Below, piece after piece: positions 12,482 through 24,490 of a stretch of DNA of 64,000 nt. Source of the DNA: Stereocaulon alpinum. Its lineage: Eukaryota; Ascomycota; Lecanoromycetes; Lecanorales; Stereocaulaceae. Both the position numbers and the translations under genes were made by a program. Every line of letters starts with the position of its first letter. Within the stretch, counting starts at the first letter, position 1. The stretch is taken from assembly GCA_018257865.1 (NCBI GenBank), contig JAEUBA010000039.1:186001-250000 (forward strand), read 5' to 3'. The notes below the pieces were generated by a model. That model searched no databases, was not told where the DNA came from, and saw only the letters and a list, made by a program, of their open reading frames with translations.

Positions 12482-13758
12482 TCAAACCCTGTTCCTATCT
12501 TCTTTATCTTCATACCACTCTCTATGCGTGTGTAGTGTCTTGAGTTCCTTCTCATCTTCAAAGCTTGACCGGTCTTGCTGTTTCTTGTCTTCATCTAGCT
12601 TTCTGAAGCCGGTAGAGCGTGTAGTACCGCTACACGCCGTCGTCGTTGTCAAGCTCGCTCCTCCCAAGCCACTGTGTATGCCTGCCAGCGGTGAATTGCC
12701 CGTGTCACGCTGCGTGCAGAAGGTACGTGTGTAGTGATTCTGGAGGCGCGTGAAAAGGGTGCTAATTTCGAGGTCTTGGACGACATATCGCAGCAGAGGG
12801 CGCAGGGAAGGCAGAGTCGCGGCGATGAGGTAGACGCCTGGCTCAACGATGGTCCAGATCAGAACTTTGACGCCGAAGTAAGTGGGGTCTGCGAAAAAAT
12901 TGGTCTGGGAGAAGGAAATCAAGCGGACAGCTGAGGTGATGATGCCTCTGTTACAAGAGTTCAGCGAATTAGTGTTAGCACATGGCCAAGTGTGGGGAGC
13001 AGGAAGCTTCTTGTGTTCTTTACTTACATGCAGCCGGTCATGAATGTGACAGTTAGTCCGATTTTCTGAGCGACTCCGGCGTGAAGGTGCCAAATAACGT
13101 GTAATGGTAGGATGAGCAGTACAACGTCGGTGACGAGGTTTGGGATGCTGATATAGCGGTAGGCGGCCAGTTTACCAGCGCACTGGCCACCCGGGATTGT
13201 TTTGTTCCAATTATATGCGAAAGGCCGGCAAATGGCAGAGAATAACACCAGTGAGGCGACATAAGTGGCGAGGATGACCACAGCTGTAACGGTAATTGCA
13301 CGGCGATAGAATTTCGTCGTAAATATTCGTTCATATAAGCAAAGGATAGAGAGTTTAGGGAAAACAACGGAGAGAGCATAGAGGAACTCTTCGACAACTC
13401 CAAGTTTGAGATGGACGGCAACGATTCTTGGGCTCAGTGCTACTGCATGACGTCCAGCTCCTCCATACTTCACAAAGACTGCAAAAGCTGATTAACAAAT
13501 TGTCTGAAGCAGCCTTCGGGTTAGAAATTTGGACGTTTACTTACGTGGGGCCATGATGACATGACTGAAGCAGAATACATACGCAGGTGGAATGAAGTAC
13601 ACATCCAGGCCGTTTAATGTCTTGTTCAGAGCTCGTGACGCAAAGAATAGACAGAGAAAGAGTGTTTCAAGGACAGCGGAGATGATCGCTACCTGAATCA
13701 GCTCCCAGCCTCGATCTTCTGCCAAATAAGCCTGTGTGTACTGCTGGATTACAGCCAT
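12482..13758 (-). CDS. seven-helix rhodopsin-like fungal membrane protein (PTH11/SC1-like)
   Basis: Exons 13545..13758, 13028..13478 and 12482..12947 encode 376 residues. Hydrophobic helices occur at VAIISAVLETLFLCLFFAS, DVYFIPPAYVFCFSHVIMA, the VFPKLSILCLYERIF helix, AVVILATYVASLVLFSAI, YISIPNLVTDVVLLILPL, the GLTVTFMTGCIGIITSAV helix and VLIWTIVEPGVYLIAATL. The motifs KLSIL.LY.RIF, CRPF, IPNLVTDVVLLILP and W.IVEPGVYLIAA.LP..RPL are characteristic of the large fungal integral-membrane rhodopsin family, which includes PTH11-type putative receptors. The C-terminal 110 residues are cytosolic and charged. The Met at 13758 was preferred over one at 13809 because family members begin shortly before the EDRG segment. 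The exon 2 acceptor could also be at 13487, adding three residues. The ligand is unknown. Confidence 0.83.
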
Positions 13759-14991
13759 AGCAATAGCAGTAGACTGAGTAACTGGGCAATAAAAGTAGCT
13801 CGTTATCAATTAGAAGAGTTCTGGCGGGACACCGATTGAATGGTGCTACAGCCCCGCGTATCCAAAACCAAATTGGTATTGGGGCCTGATCATAATTGGA
13901 CTCAGTATTAGAACGAACGTTGATGATAAGGGAGGCCTAAGCTTAGGAATGACCTGCAACGAAATCAAGCATAAAGCACAGGTCACCCAAAGCGCTGTTT
14001 CGTTCAATTGTAAGTCTCTGCCCTTGCTCACATGATTTTCGCTCTAGGGAGGGTTGCAGACATCCTTGCAATGTGCATATGCAGAACGTGAGCGGGTTGG
14101 CTTGAAGGAGATCGATTTGTAAGCAGCCTCAAGGCAGCACCCTGCATGAAACCTTTGGTGTAATGCTGGCCCTCGTGAAGGATCAATGATGAGCGCTCCT
14201 TGGCCATTCTGTGCACATCATGACTGCCCCACTCGAGTTGGGACCCCAGCTCTACTGAAATAGCATCTTACTCGAGCATCGAGAATCATGGTCCACCAGC
14301 AACAAGTGAATCAATGGAAGCCCCTCCTTCCTATCAGTCCTGCTTAACAAGGTTTCCGTGCCGGTTTCTGTGCCGGTTTCTGCGCCGCTCATTGACGTGC
14401 GAGGTGGTGTGAACCAAATTGTTTGCACTGAATGGTGTCTCTGCGCCGCTCATTGACGTTCGAGGTGGTGTGAAGCGAGTCGTTTGCATTGAAATGGTGT
14501 CCCTGTGGCATGATACGATTTGGATCTGCCGTGCCGCGCCCTTGCCTAGAATTTTGACTTTTTGACACTTCTAAGATTTTCAATAAAAGGTTGCTACTAG
14601 TAAATTCGTGCTTGGCTGATCCTACATCTAACAACATACTGTAGTACCTGCTTATGTCAAGTAATGTGGGGCTGGTGGTGAGGAGGACTAAAGGGCCAAA
14701 TGAGCATGATCTTGGGTGTTATTCAATCTTTGGTCATCTGCGTTCTGCATATAAAGATGTGCATTACTGAAAACACTTTCATGTAGAGTAGCCCCTGTCT
14801 GCCATCCAAATCGAATTCAGGATCAGAATGCTCTGGTAGAAGGTATGCTAGTCAGTTGCCGCTGAGTGGACTCATGGCATGACATAATGAGCCTCTCTGG
14901 TATCACTCTGTTTAGGGTAGTCAGGTACAATTGGCATGTAGCGCGCTCCTCAAAGTTTGTTTCGCTTCGGTCCGGATACATTTCTCAGCTT
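13759..14991. other. intergenic, 1.2 kb, with tandem repeat
   Basis: Upstream of the rhodopsin-like gene and 3' of the beta-lactamase relic. Apart from the repeat at 14380 I see no gene-like content. Confidence 0.5.
14380..14502 (+). repeat. two tandem copies of a 61-bp unit
   Basis: Copy 1 is 14380..14440 and copy 2 is 14441..14502. Both open with CTGCGCCGCTCATTGACGT and share CGAGGTGGTGTGAA, then diverge by a few substitutions. Just before, 14358..14381 holds a smaller duplication of GTGCCGGTTTCT. It lies about 620 bases upstream of the rhodopsin-like gene. Confidence 0.8.
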
Positions 14992-16472
14992 TCAGAATGT
15001 CTCAGGCTTTGCCGAAGGATCATGCTTCCAAGCCAAATGATTGATACCAGCATTGGCACTTGTGCCGAACACTATCTTGTGCGAGCCAGGAGCGGTGAAA
15101 GGCCACATGCCTGGTCCACAGAGCTCGTCTTCACGATCTGCAGGCCAATAGAACGTATCTCCGTCATGAGGCAGTAGCTTGTAGCGGGTTCGCGGCATGC
15201 CCTGCACGATCATGAGCAGGCCCGGCGTGCAGACTGTAATGGGGAGAACAAAATTCTCAGCGACGTTATAATAGTCTCCTTCATAGGCTGCCAGTGGAAA
15301 TTGAGGGGGATGCGCAGTCTTGCGGTTCGCGAGCTGAGATGCAAAACTTGATACGAGCCTAGGGAGGCTGCACAAGCCCTCTCAGAAAGCTTTGGAAGAT
15401 CTGCTGGTACTTGCTCCCCCAGAAGCAGGGACAAGATTGATTTTCCTACGAATTCTGTCCGGCCCATCAGAGGTAGGGAGTTTGTCATGACGACGACCGC
15501 ACTTTGCGACGAGGGTATGAGGAATGCAGATGCAGTGAAAACCAGGAATGTTGGCCGTATGGTGGTATACATCCAGACCCTGCGAACCAGTATCAATGGA
15601 AGGCATTCTTGAGGGCCCTATAAGCAGGCTGTTCATACTGCCAACGCCAAGGTTGCCAGGCAATGTGGTTCGATACAAGCCAAGGCAGTAGGCTACATCA
15701 TTGATATGTGAGCTGCCCACTTCGATGTGAGGGGAATATATGGTCTTTTGTGGTGTTCTTAGCTCCAGCGCCGCCACCAAGACCAGTGTATCGGACAGAT
15801 TCGGAAATCGTACCTCGTGAGACGTCCCGTCGTTGCCAACCACATACGCGCGTGCAATGTTTTCGTCATTCGGAGATCCAAGCGTTGTTCGCTGCATTCC
15901 CAATGGATCTAGGATTCTTTGCTTGATACAAGTGTTTAGAGTTTTCCCAGTGACTTTCTGGACAATCTCTGTCGCCAGACCGTGATTCCATTGCGAGTAG
16001 ACGAACGCTTCTCGGAAGGGCTTGACCGCATCAAGATAGCAGGTCATGCAAACCATTTCGCTTTTCGGGAGAAGGAATTCCCCCTTTTGCTGGCCCCACA
16101 TTGCATTTACGACTGCCAACCCTGTGCGATTTGCAAGCAGGTCTCTAAGCGTGGCTTTCCGGCCATCTCATCTAGGCGCTGACCGAAGGCTGGGAGATAT
16201 TTTCTGATCGGTACATCCTAGCTCAGAATCCCGTCATCGACTAGCGAGCCAACAACTCCCGCAGTCACGACCTTCGTGAGAGATGCTACAAGATAGATGG
16301 TATCATCATTTGGTGGTGACGGTTCGGAAGTGTCTAGGCGTCCAAAGTGTGCAGTGTAAATAACATAACCATGATGGAGAACGCCTAAGGATAGGCCAGG
16401 AGAGCCACTGATGGCGAGAATTTCAGCGATAGTAGGGTGGAAGGACCACAGTCTGTCCACTACACCTTGCAT
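14992..16472 (-). pseudogene. decayed beta-lactamase/penicillin-binding-protein-like serine hydrolase
   Basis: The family reading is clear but broken. The first piece, from an ATG at 16472, contains the active-site SxxK in YLVASLTKVVTAGVVGSLVD. It then meets TAG at 16218..16220, where the family usually has Trp (ILSWD). The next residues, VPIRKYLPAFGQRLDE, continue in the same frame. A one-base loss near 16153..16158 then moves the reading to RDLLANRTGLAVVNAMWG and the second motif region YSQWNHGLA, where the family has Tyr-x-Asn. Another frameshift near 15540..15560 leads to SSQSAVVVMTNSLPL. A third, between about 15340 and 15400, leads to the C-terminal domain ending at 14992 (YEGDYYNVAENF). 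Introns cannot explain the breaks, because conserved residues flank each one without a gap. The gene probably once encoded an intracellular or secreted serine hydrolase of the AmpC/LACTB type. Confidence 0.82.
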
Positions 16473-17997
16473 TGTAATGCGGTGTTCAGTGTAGGACGAG
16501 GGGGACACTTAGGGCTCCAGGGCTGCCAGTGTCGAGGATGATCCCTCAGATTGCCTTGAGCAGTACGAGAGCACTAGTGCACAAAGAGAAGGCTGAGGAT
16601 GACTAACAAATTGGGCTGAATCATGTATCTCCAATGCCCAAGGTGTAGGCAGAATATGCACCATGCAAGATGTGATCCTTAAGGAGCAGGCAATACTACC
16701 ACTAGTTCTGGGACACGGATGTACACTTGTCCATGAGGCATTGTACCAATGCTTGGGATCCAAAGTCTAGTCGGACCGCATCGCATCCCATACTAAAAGT
16801 ATGAGCGCTCTCTTGACTGGCTTCTGATTTGGCTTTCAGCTGACCAAACGGTGAATACGGCTGAGGATGTGCAGCCATCTCGACGTTGGACGGAAGTGAT
16901 TTCGTAGGTTTAACCATGTACCTTGTGAAACTTAAAAGCTGTGTCTTCCACAGCAGATTAGATGTTTCGCAAACAGGAGTTGGTGCCATTATGGTTGACG
17001 CCATGCACAGAGGCTAGGACTGACTTATAGCTATTGAAATCCGACATGGGTTGGGAATAATAAGAATATTAAGGAATTGAGTCCTCAATTTGGGCCAGCA
17101 CTAAGAAGCGATGAAGCAATGACTGCAAAGAAATACACATTGCTAAGCCATATGTTGCAACGATTCTCAATGACCTCCCACGCTCTGGCTGTTTACACTG
17201 TCGTGGATAGTACGGAGGGTCGACACCGAAAGTTTCAGAACGGCGCTAATGATCTTGGTGTATCAATCCCAAAGCCCTAACCCTGTCTTTCAATGGCAGC
17301 CCTAGGCGACTGCTGGTAGGGGTTACGGATGGCGCCCTCGCTCGCCCAGGGACACCCACAGACCAGGTATCGCAGGCCACAGTCCGCCGGGAGCACACCC
17401 TAGAAAGTCAATCTCTAAGATCCCTACCGACCCATATCTTCGGGGCGTAGTCAAGGGACGCCATCCAATATCAGGATTAGGTTCTGGACCTGGGCACACT
17501 GAGGTCATCAGCGCTGTTCCAGGACTTTTCGGTATCAACCTCCGTACAATGCATGAGAGGTAGGCATTTCTTTTCGGAGACACCAATAAAACACTATCAC
17601 GAGGCCGCCGAACCAGATTTGACCTCGTCAATGTTCAAAGTTCTAGGAACTGTTTGAATGAAATGAATTGCCTTGTAGACTAAAACTCTCTAAAAACGCC
17701 ATGCATACACCATAGAAAGAGATGCCTCTAAGCACTCATGCCTCGCATCACATGAAAAGAAATCTATTGACCTTGATGTCAAGTGCGAATGCAAGCCATT
17801 GATGTGAGCACCACAACCGTGTGAAATCGGACACCGATTGTGATGGGATTGGTGCCCACAATGATTCCCCTCTCTATGCATCACTACCGGAAATAAGAAG
17901 CCAGGTCGAAGAATGTGTGTGGATGTGGAAGTGAGCGTCGTTCCTCGGATAGGGGCATCTCTGTATCGATTCATGTCTCATCACCGTTTCCTCCTTC
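16473..17997. other. intergenic, 1.5 kb
   Basis: Lies between the relic and the Hsp40 gene. Minus-strand frames at 16702..17004 and 17323..17631 are open but have no recognisable motif or codon pattern, so I do not call them genes. Confidence 0.5.
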
Positions 17998-19409
17998 TTA
18001 CTGGGATGCGCACTGCATCCTCTCGGCCCCTTGTGGCATGCCGTCCTCATCTTCCTCATCCATGCCCGTTGCACCTTGTGCTCGTCGTTGTCCACCAGGG
18101 TCCACATCTTCAAGTGCGTAGTCTTCCATCATGGCGTCGCGGGGAGGCTGCACTTGCTGTTTGCGAGGAGGAAGGATGGACTCAAGCATGGCGATCTTCT
18201 CTGGAGAGTTGAAGTTTGATGGTGGGAATTTGACGTCGAATTGGATGTATAGATTGCCGAAATCGTGGTGCCTCATGGAAGGCATTCCCTGGCCGCGAAT
18301 CATTTTCACCTCGCCTACAACAAATTAGCCACCATACTCGCGGATTCGCACATTTTCCAACATACCTGGGCTGATGACCTCTCCGGGTATTATATTGACT
18401 TCGAGCCAACGATCATCCAAATGCTCGATATTGATAGTACCTCCAGCAAGAGCGGTCACAAGGTCAATCTCCGCCTGGTAGAAGAGGTCATCGTCCTTAC
18501 GCTGGAACCGTGGATGTGGCTTCTGCTCAATCTCGAATTGCACATCGCCCGCTAGTACCCCTGGCACCTGGTCTCCCTCTCCACGGAAGTCGATTTTGTG
18601 TCCGTTCTTCACACCCTTGTCGACATGCACGTGTAGGACCTTTCGCTCGATGACAGTCTTCTTGCCGTTGCAACGCTTGCATCGGTCCTTGTCTCGGATG
18701 ATCTCTCCATCCCCTTGACAATCCGGGCAGACGGTCTGAAATCGTTGTATCATAGGTCCCATTTGACGCATCATAGTCTTCATACCGGCGCCATTACAGC
18801 CAGTGCATGTCTTGACTGCGCCCTCTTTGCCACCACGGCCTTCACATGATGGGCATATGACGGACTTTTGTAGCGCCAGTTTGGAAACCTTGCCTCGGTA
18901 GATATCTTCCAGCGACACCTTGTGGACGTGGTGAATAGTTCTGGCCTTCTTCGGCCCTTGCTCTCTCATGCCGCCTCCGAACATGCCACCAAATGCACCT
19001 CCACCTCCTCCGAAGAATTGAGCGAAGAGATCTTCTGCTGCCATACCGCTGCCGCCACCACCTTGCTCAAGACCCTCTTCTCCATATTGATCGTACAGCT
19101 GGCGCTTTTGTGGATCTGAGAGCGCCTCATACGCTTTCGACAGATCCTTGAATTTCTCTGCGGCATCAGGATTATGGGCGTTTTTGTCTTATATGATAGT
19201 CAGTCCCACGTTCCTCAAGTGACCAAGCTTCTGGTGTACCTGGATGATGCTTCAAGGCTCCCTTCTTGTAGGCCGTCTTCAGCTCGGCATCGGTTGCGCC
19301 TGGGGTGACCTGTAAAAAAGTGTAAGCCGTTGTTATGGCTGGCAAGTGAGAGTCTCTTTGTAGTGAAGCTTACCCCCAGAATATCATAAAATTTGGTCTC
19401 CTTGACCAT
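17998..19409 (-). CDS. mas5: class I Hsp40 co-chaperone, Ydj1/Mas5 type
   Basis: Exons 19374..19409, 19240..19309, 18366..19187 and 17998..18314 give 414 residues. The order is that of a type I DnaJ: a J-domain (MVKETKFYDILG, with HPD formed across the second intron), a Gly/Phe region (FFGGGGGAFGGMFGGG), four zinc CxxCxGxG-type repeats (CPSCEGRG, CTGCNGAG, CPDCQGDG, CKRCNGKK) and the client-binding C-domain. The protein ends in CASQ, a CAAX farnesylation box identical to that of yeast Ydj1. It stimulates Hsp70 ATPase in the cytosol and on the ER and mitochondrial surfaces during folding and import. The splice at 18315..18365 removes an in-frame stop and restores SPGEVKMIRGQGMPS. The transcript leader just before the ATG is CA-rich (CACAATCACAACCACAACC), as in many highly expressed fungal genes. 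Confidence 0.95.
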
Positions 19410-20158
19410 GGTGTCTACTGGTGAAAGAAGATAGGTAACAGGTTCTTGTGGTTGTGGTTGTGATTGTGATGGTGATCGGTTGTGTTCTGGTGTTCAAGGG
19501 GTGTCAGATGTTACAGAAACACTGCGAGATCACTAAGAAGAAAGGATTAGTAAAGGAACTCGAAAGCGATGTACTTCTAAAGCCTTCTCATGTGAAAGTC
19601 ATGCAGGAACCAATACCACACATGGCTTTACGCACGTACCCTGTAAGTGGGCTGAGTAGCCGCCAAGGATCAAGGGTACTATATGTGTCAAGGCTGGTGT
19701 TCAGGCGAGGTCAAGGGGTACTAGTAGTAGTGAGGTGAGAGATTGCAAGATGGTGAAGACATACTAGCTGACAAGTGCTGGGTGTTCTTCAAAAATTGAA
19801 TTGATCGGTCCCGGTTGCAAGGCGCCGCGATTACGCTAGCTAAGGCAGATTTCCGCGGTGTTCTAAATGATTCTGTCCGCCTCAGCCTTGTTGTTGCCTT
19901 GATACGCCATTGGAACCGTGACACCCTTCAAACACACCCAGAGAATCGAATCTCATTGAGACTACAGACCAAATACGAAAATGCTAAGAATCGCATTGCG
20001 ATGATGGCGAATGGGGCAGGCGTTCGAATGGAAGGGCCCTGAAACCCCTTAAGTCGGGCTAAGCTACGGTTAACCTAACCTTTTTGGGGTGATAAGGCAA
20101 GCTATAGGAGACGATGTCATAGCCCAGATCTTCCCCTCAGATATATCTGATATATGCA
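19410..20158. promoter_or_regulatory. divergent promoter region, mas5 / FCY1
   Basis: 749 bases between two divergent starts. Bases 19451-19498 are GT-rich on the + strand, giving a CA-rich leader for mas5. I could not point to a convincing heat-shock element. Confidence 0.5.
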
Positions 20159-20747
20159 ATGGAGTCCGATCCTGGGTTTCTCGCAGCCTTAGAGGAAGCC
20201 AAATCGGGTTTTGAGGAAGGGGGAGTTCCAATTGGTGGCTGCCTGGTGTCTAAAGATGGAAAAATCTTAGGCAGGGGCCGCAACATGCGGGTGCAAAAAG
20301 GCAGCGCGACACTGCATGTAGGCTTCTGTGCATCGATACCATGGGAAACAGTCTTTGACCTAGAGCGGGATTACTAGGGTGAAATCTCGACACTGGAAAA
20401 TACCGGCAGGCTGCCAGCCTCTGCGTACGAAGGCGCGACGATGTATACCACCTTATCTCCCTGTGATATGTGCACTGGAGCCTGTATCATGTATAAGATC
20501 GCTCGAGTGGTGATTGGTGAAAACAAGACTTTTCTCGGAGGCGAAGAGTATCTCAAACAGCGTGGAGTTGAAGTTGTAGTGCTTGAGAACAAAGAGTGCG
20601 AAGGCTTGATGGAGAAATTCATTGAGCAGAAGCCTGGTATATGGTAAGTCTGCACTGAGCATATCTAGTCTAAGCCCTGTTATAAGATATTATACTAAGC
20701 ATCGTAATCAACATAGGTATGAGGACATCGGTTTAGTAGAGCCATGA
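20159..20747 (+). CDS. FCY1: cytosine deaminase
   Basis: Exons 20159..20317, 20378..20643 and 20717..20747 give 151 residues, against 158 in yeast Fcy1. The zinc site is present: His-x-Glu in LHGEIS, formed across intron 1, and the PCxxC pair in LSPCDMCTGAC. The family tail WYEDIG is formed across intron 2. The enzyme converts cytosine to uracil in pyrimidine salvage and is the step that activates 5-fluorocytosine, so an intact copy predicts flucytosine sensitivity if uptake is intact (inference). It converges with HEM12, whose stop lies 137 bases away. Confidence 0.95.
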
Positions 20748-20883
20748 CTTTTGAATTAAGCCTCAATGCAAGTTTTTGTGACCCCAATATTGCAGCATGA
20801 CTGCCGTCCGATCGCCCATGGTAAACGGAATCCCTATGCACGGCCTTTTGTCGGTGTGAGACAAAATTCCGCATCGTTATATA

Positions 20884-22088
20884 TCATGACTGTGATCCTC
20901 TAGCAAGGCGATGTATCTCTCGAAAGAAGAATTTGAGGTCATCGGGTTTGACGCCTGGTTGGACACCATGCCCAAGATTGGCAACCCATCCTTGTTTCCC
21001 ACCCCCAAACCCTCGTACCATTGCTTGAACCTCCGCTGCAATAGCCTCTCTTCTGCCATACAAGACTCCGGGATCCATGTTCCCTTGTAACACAACCCGG
21101 CCTCTTGCAATCTTCATAGCTTCCGCTGGGTCTTGTAACCAGTCTAGTCCGACGACCTGATAGCCGGATTCACACAGCTCATCAAGAGCATACCACGCTC
21201 CCTTGGCGAAGACCACCATGGGGACCTGTTCCAGCCTCATCTCACTAAGCTTCTCGGGTAGATTCTTTGAGATATAGCGTAGATACGGAAGCGAGAACTT
21301 TTTGAAAGCCAACGGCGACAGCTCGGCAGCCGAAGAGTCAAATACCTGGACAATCTGCGCGCCTGCCTTAACCTGCAATGCTAGATACTGTACACAGAGC
21401 ATAGCAATCTTCTCCAGCAACTCCTGGCTCGCATCAGGGTACTTATAAACCCAAGTCTTGCTCTGTACAAACATCTTGCTCGAACCCCCCTCCACCATAT
21501 AACAAAGCAACGTCCACGGCGCACCACAGAACCCAAAAAGTGGGACCCTGCCCTTCAATTTCTGCCTCGTCATCGTAATTGCCTTGTAGACGTAGTCCAG
21601 CTCTTTCTCAACATCCACATCTCTCGACATCAGCTCCCCGTACTGCCCGTCCGTAGGCGACTTAAGTGGATTGGGGAAGTGTGGTCCCTTACCATCGAGC
21701 ATTTCTACCGTCATTCCCATCGCCTGAGGTATGACTAGGATGTCAGAGAAGATAATTGCGGCGTCAATGAGGCCGTCGTAGCGGTCGATGGGTTGGAGAG
21801 TTAGGGTAGATGCAATTTCAGGACTGCGGCAGCAGGCAAAGAAATCATGGCTTCCTTTCGCTTCATGATATTCGGGGAGGTACCGTCCAGCTAAATGTCA
21901 ATTAGCAAGCGGTGTAAACATAAGTGGGGGAAGAGACTTGCCCTGGCGCATTACCCATATTGGTGGCCGTTCCACGCGTTCGCCTGCTCAGCATGTGAGC
22001 ATTGAAACGGTCGACTGTATTTATCTCGGACCGTACCTCTGACTGTCCGTAATAGTAGATCATTCTGAAGCGGTGCGAAATCTGCCAT
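20884..22088 (-). CDS. HEM12: uroporphyrinogen decarboxylase
   Basis: Exons 22037..22088, 21943..21983 plus base 21942, and 20884..21890 give 366 residues, the usual length. The start MADFAPLQNDLLLR, signature 1 (ERPPIWVMRQAGRYLPEY) and signature 2 (FGFCGAPWTLLCYMVEGG) are all present. The first coding Asp of the catalytic site lies downstream in the YDGLIDAAIIFSDIL segment. The enzyme removes four acetate carboxyls from uroporphyrinogen III in cytosolic haem synthesis. Signature 1 is only complete if the intron at 21891..21941 is removed. That intron begins GCAAGT and ends TTTAG, so it is a GC-AG intron. Confidence 0.94.
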
Positions 22089-22914
22089 CGTTGTCTTCCG
22101 AAGCCTGGACAATTGAACGTTTCCCAGCGTTGAAAATATGTCATGCCAAGAATCTCCATCTAAATGAAGACTAGCCTTAGGGCTTCCAATATCGAGATGA
22201 AGGACTCCCGGTCAATGCTGCAAATTAGATTTTCTTCTCTATCATTACGGCGACCGCAATCCACGCATCCTACAGAAAGTTGACCGTAGGCTTAATTGTA
22301 GCCCTAGCGATCACCTTATCGAGCATACGTGCTTCAACGTTGTTAGAATAAGTGGTGAAAACTACGGTGGATGAGGCCTGCTCAACTAGGCTCGCTTACT
22401 ACTAGTCTACTAGGGATAGGGCTTGCCAAGGCCCCAACGCACTTGATAAAATCTGTGCATGCAATTCTATCTAACAACAACATCAATACCTTAGCAATAG
22501 AATTATTCACCCAAATTCATGACTAATAAGTCTCCAATCAGTTCACCGATATTCTAAAGAACGTACAACAGCGTGGTAAGATGCTCGGAAAACAAGACTC
22601 AGAGCGCCTATCTTGCGTCTGTGCCTCAAATAGATGCGATATCCTCACAGCTCTAGGTTTTGACACTCGGGGTATTCTGCAATCGAGACTTCATTACTAT
22701 ACTGGCGCACTTGCGACGTTCTATATCAGCTACTCGCTCGTTAACTTATACCAGGATAGCTTCGAGGGCACAATTCCTCTTAATTTCAGCCTTTCTGTTC
22801 TGACAAACCTGCTGCCGTAGGCATCCGGCCTGAGCCTTTGCCATTCAATTGAGCTTTCTTTTTGTCATCACTTTGGCTGGGCATCCTCCTTCCGTGAATT
22901 GCCTAACTTTGAGC
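22089..22914. promoter_or_regulatory. divergent upstream region, HEM12 / orphan secreted gene
   Basis: 826 bases. The portion 22290-22460 is rich in CTAG and ACTAG words. I see no coding content. Confidence 0.4.
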
Positions 22915-23716
22915 ATGGCATGTTTTACCATCGGTTATCTTTCATCCTTCGTCCTTACTCTTCTGTACTTCCTCAGCCTCAGCTTGTCTGCTGCAGCCGG
23001 GCCCTTTGCATCAAATGTCGCTATCCAACCAGAAGAGTTACAATATGCCGATAAAATCCAGGATGCGAAGATCACTGGAAGCTTGCTTAGAGACGTACAG
23101 ACTAAAGATTCCATGTATGGCATACGCCCCACACCCAAGGAACATTTACTTAGCCATATAAACCAGCAAGAACAGAGATATCACCTACAAGTACCCCATA
23201 CCCTTGACACAATACAGTCTCTACGTGTTCGACTGCAATATCGCCGTCGTAAGCTTCATCCTGCGCAAGGCTTTCACAGATGGCATCGCCAAGATTCACT
23301 ACGAGATCGACCAAGGCCGTGGGTCGCTAATCCCACTCACCTTCACCGTCCAGGAGATCTTTGTTCACGTCTACTGGTATGCTAGCCGCTTCAACCATAG
23401 ATGCTCCTATTACGACTTGTTCTTTATCTGGGAGGCGCTAAGCCACGTCATCCTCGACTCCGGCTTCCCTTCCTGGATCAATTCCCGTGCCTGTAGGTAC
23501 ACTGTCCAGTGGGAAAATGATTTTGACCCTCCTGAGCAAGTTGGCACGGGTGAAATTCGTCTTACCTAACTCGTTGCAACAATTCGACCATTGGAGGCAG
23601 TAATGATGGACATCTATCTTGACTTCTCCTATTACAATGCAAAGGACACCTGCGATAACGATGAAATCTTTATTCGACTATTGCGCGAGACTGCAGCTAA
23701 GCGACGAAAGGAGTAA
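22915..23716 (+). CDS. secreted orphan protein, 232 residues
   Basis: Exons 22915..23114, 23167..23549 and 23601..23716. The model is supported by three compatible splice phases, a GTATGG donor, and a CCTAAC branch-like site in intron 2 whose removal bypasses the TAA at 23567. The N-terminus is a strong signal peptide (hydrophobic YLSSFVLTLLYFLSLSLSAAAG), and no later transmembrane helix is evident. The mature part is aromatic-rich, with a few Cys. It contains YVFDCNIAVVSFILRKAF and FTVQEIFVHVYWYASRFN and ends with a basic AAKRRKE. I do not recognise a family. It could be an effector or another extracellular protein; expression would be needed to settle it. Confidence 0.6.
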
Positions 23717-24490
23717 TGGTCGGCGAAAGATGTACCGCGCTTTTAATCTAAACTCTTAAACCTGCGTATATCAACCATCATAAGCTTTCCTCCCGAATGC
23801 CTTCAACATACAACGAGTTTGCCATAATTACGAAAAAGACTAACATCTCTGGAAGACCATATTAATGAAAAACCCCACAAGCTGACGTACCCACTCCAAC
23901 CCCTCAGAATCTATTCGCTACGAGATACATCACCTGAGCCAGGCCAACACTGTCATCCACACTCGAAGTTGGACGTTGCAATCCCGTGCCATAGTCTCTC
24001 ACGCGCCACATTACATATAGCCCTCTCAGCTAACTCTCCATAACCTAAATAACGGAAGCCTAAAACTCTGCGCCGCGATTTTCTCATACATCACGTCGTA
24101 CGTAACGGCGGAACTGTTCTAATGGGTTCGGGACGGTAGGTAATCGAGATATGATATGATATATTGCGTCATGGAGGAAGGCCTGAGACACTCCTTTGTG
24201 ATTGTTAAACGGGGAAAGGGAGGATTTGCTGCGCGGTGGTTTCGGGGAGTTGTCATATAGGGGGGTTCGAGGTATTTAGTGTGATGGAACGGGTTTGGCG
24301 GGATCCTTACAGCCTTTGGGTGTAGAGTTCGCATGGAAAACGGGGTTTCAACCCGCTGTACATGGATATAGGGTTTGGATGATGTACTAGGCTGTACTAG
24401 GAAGCTGATGAAACTTGGCTTAACCTGTTTTTGACGGCTATGAATAGTTGATGGACCACCTAATCCTCTTCACACTCATCCCTAAACAAT
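23717..24490. other. intergenic, convergent 3' flanks
   Basis: 774 bases between two convergent genes. No recognisable coding content, repeat or RNA gene. Confidence 0.5.

Noticed and set aside
16702..17004. 100-codon minus-strand frame upstream of the beta-lactamase relic
   Set aside because: No recognisable motif and no compatible splice to neighbours; expected by chance.
17323..17631. 102-codon minus-strand frame
   Set aside because: Low-information sequence with no family feature.
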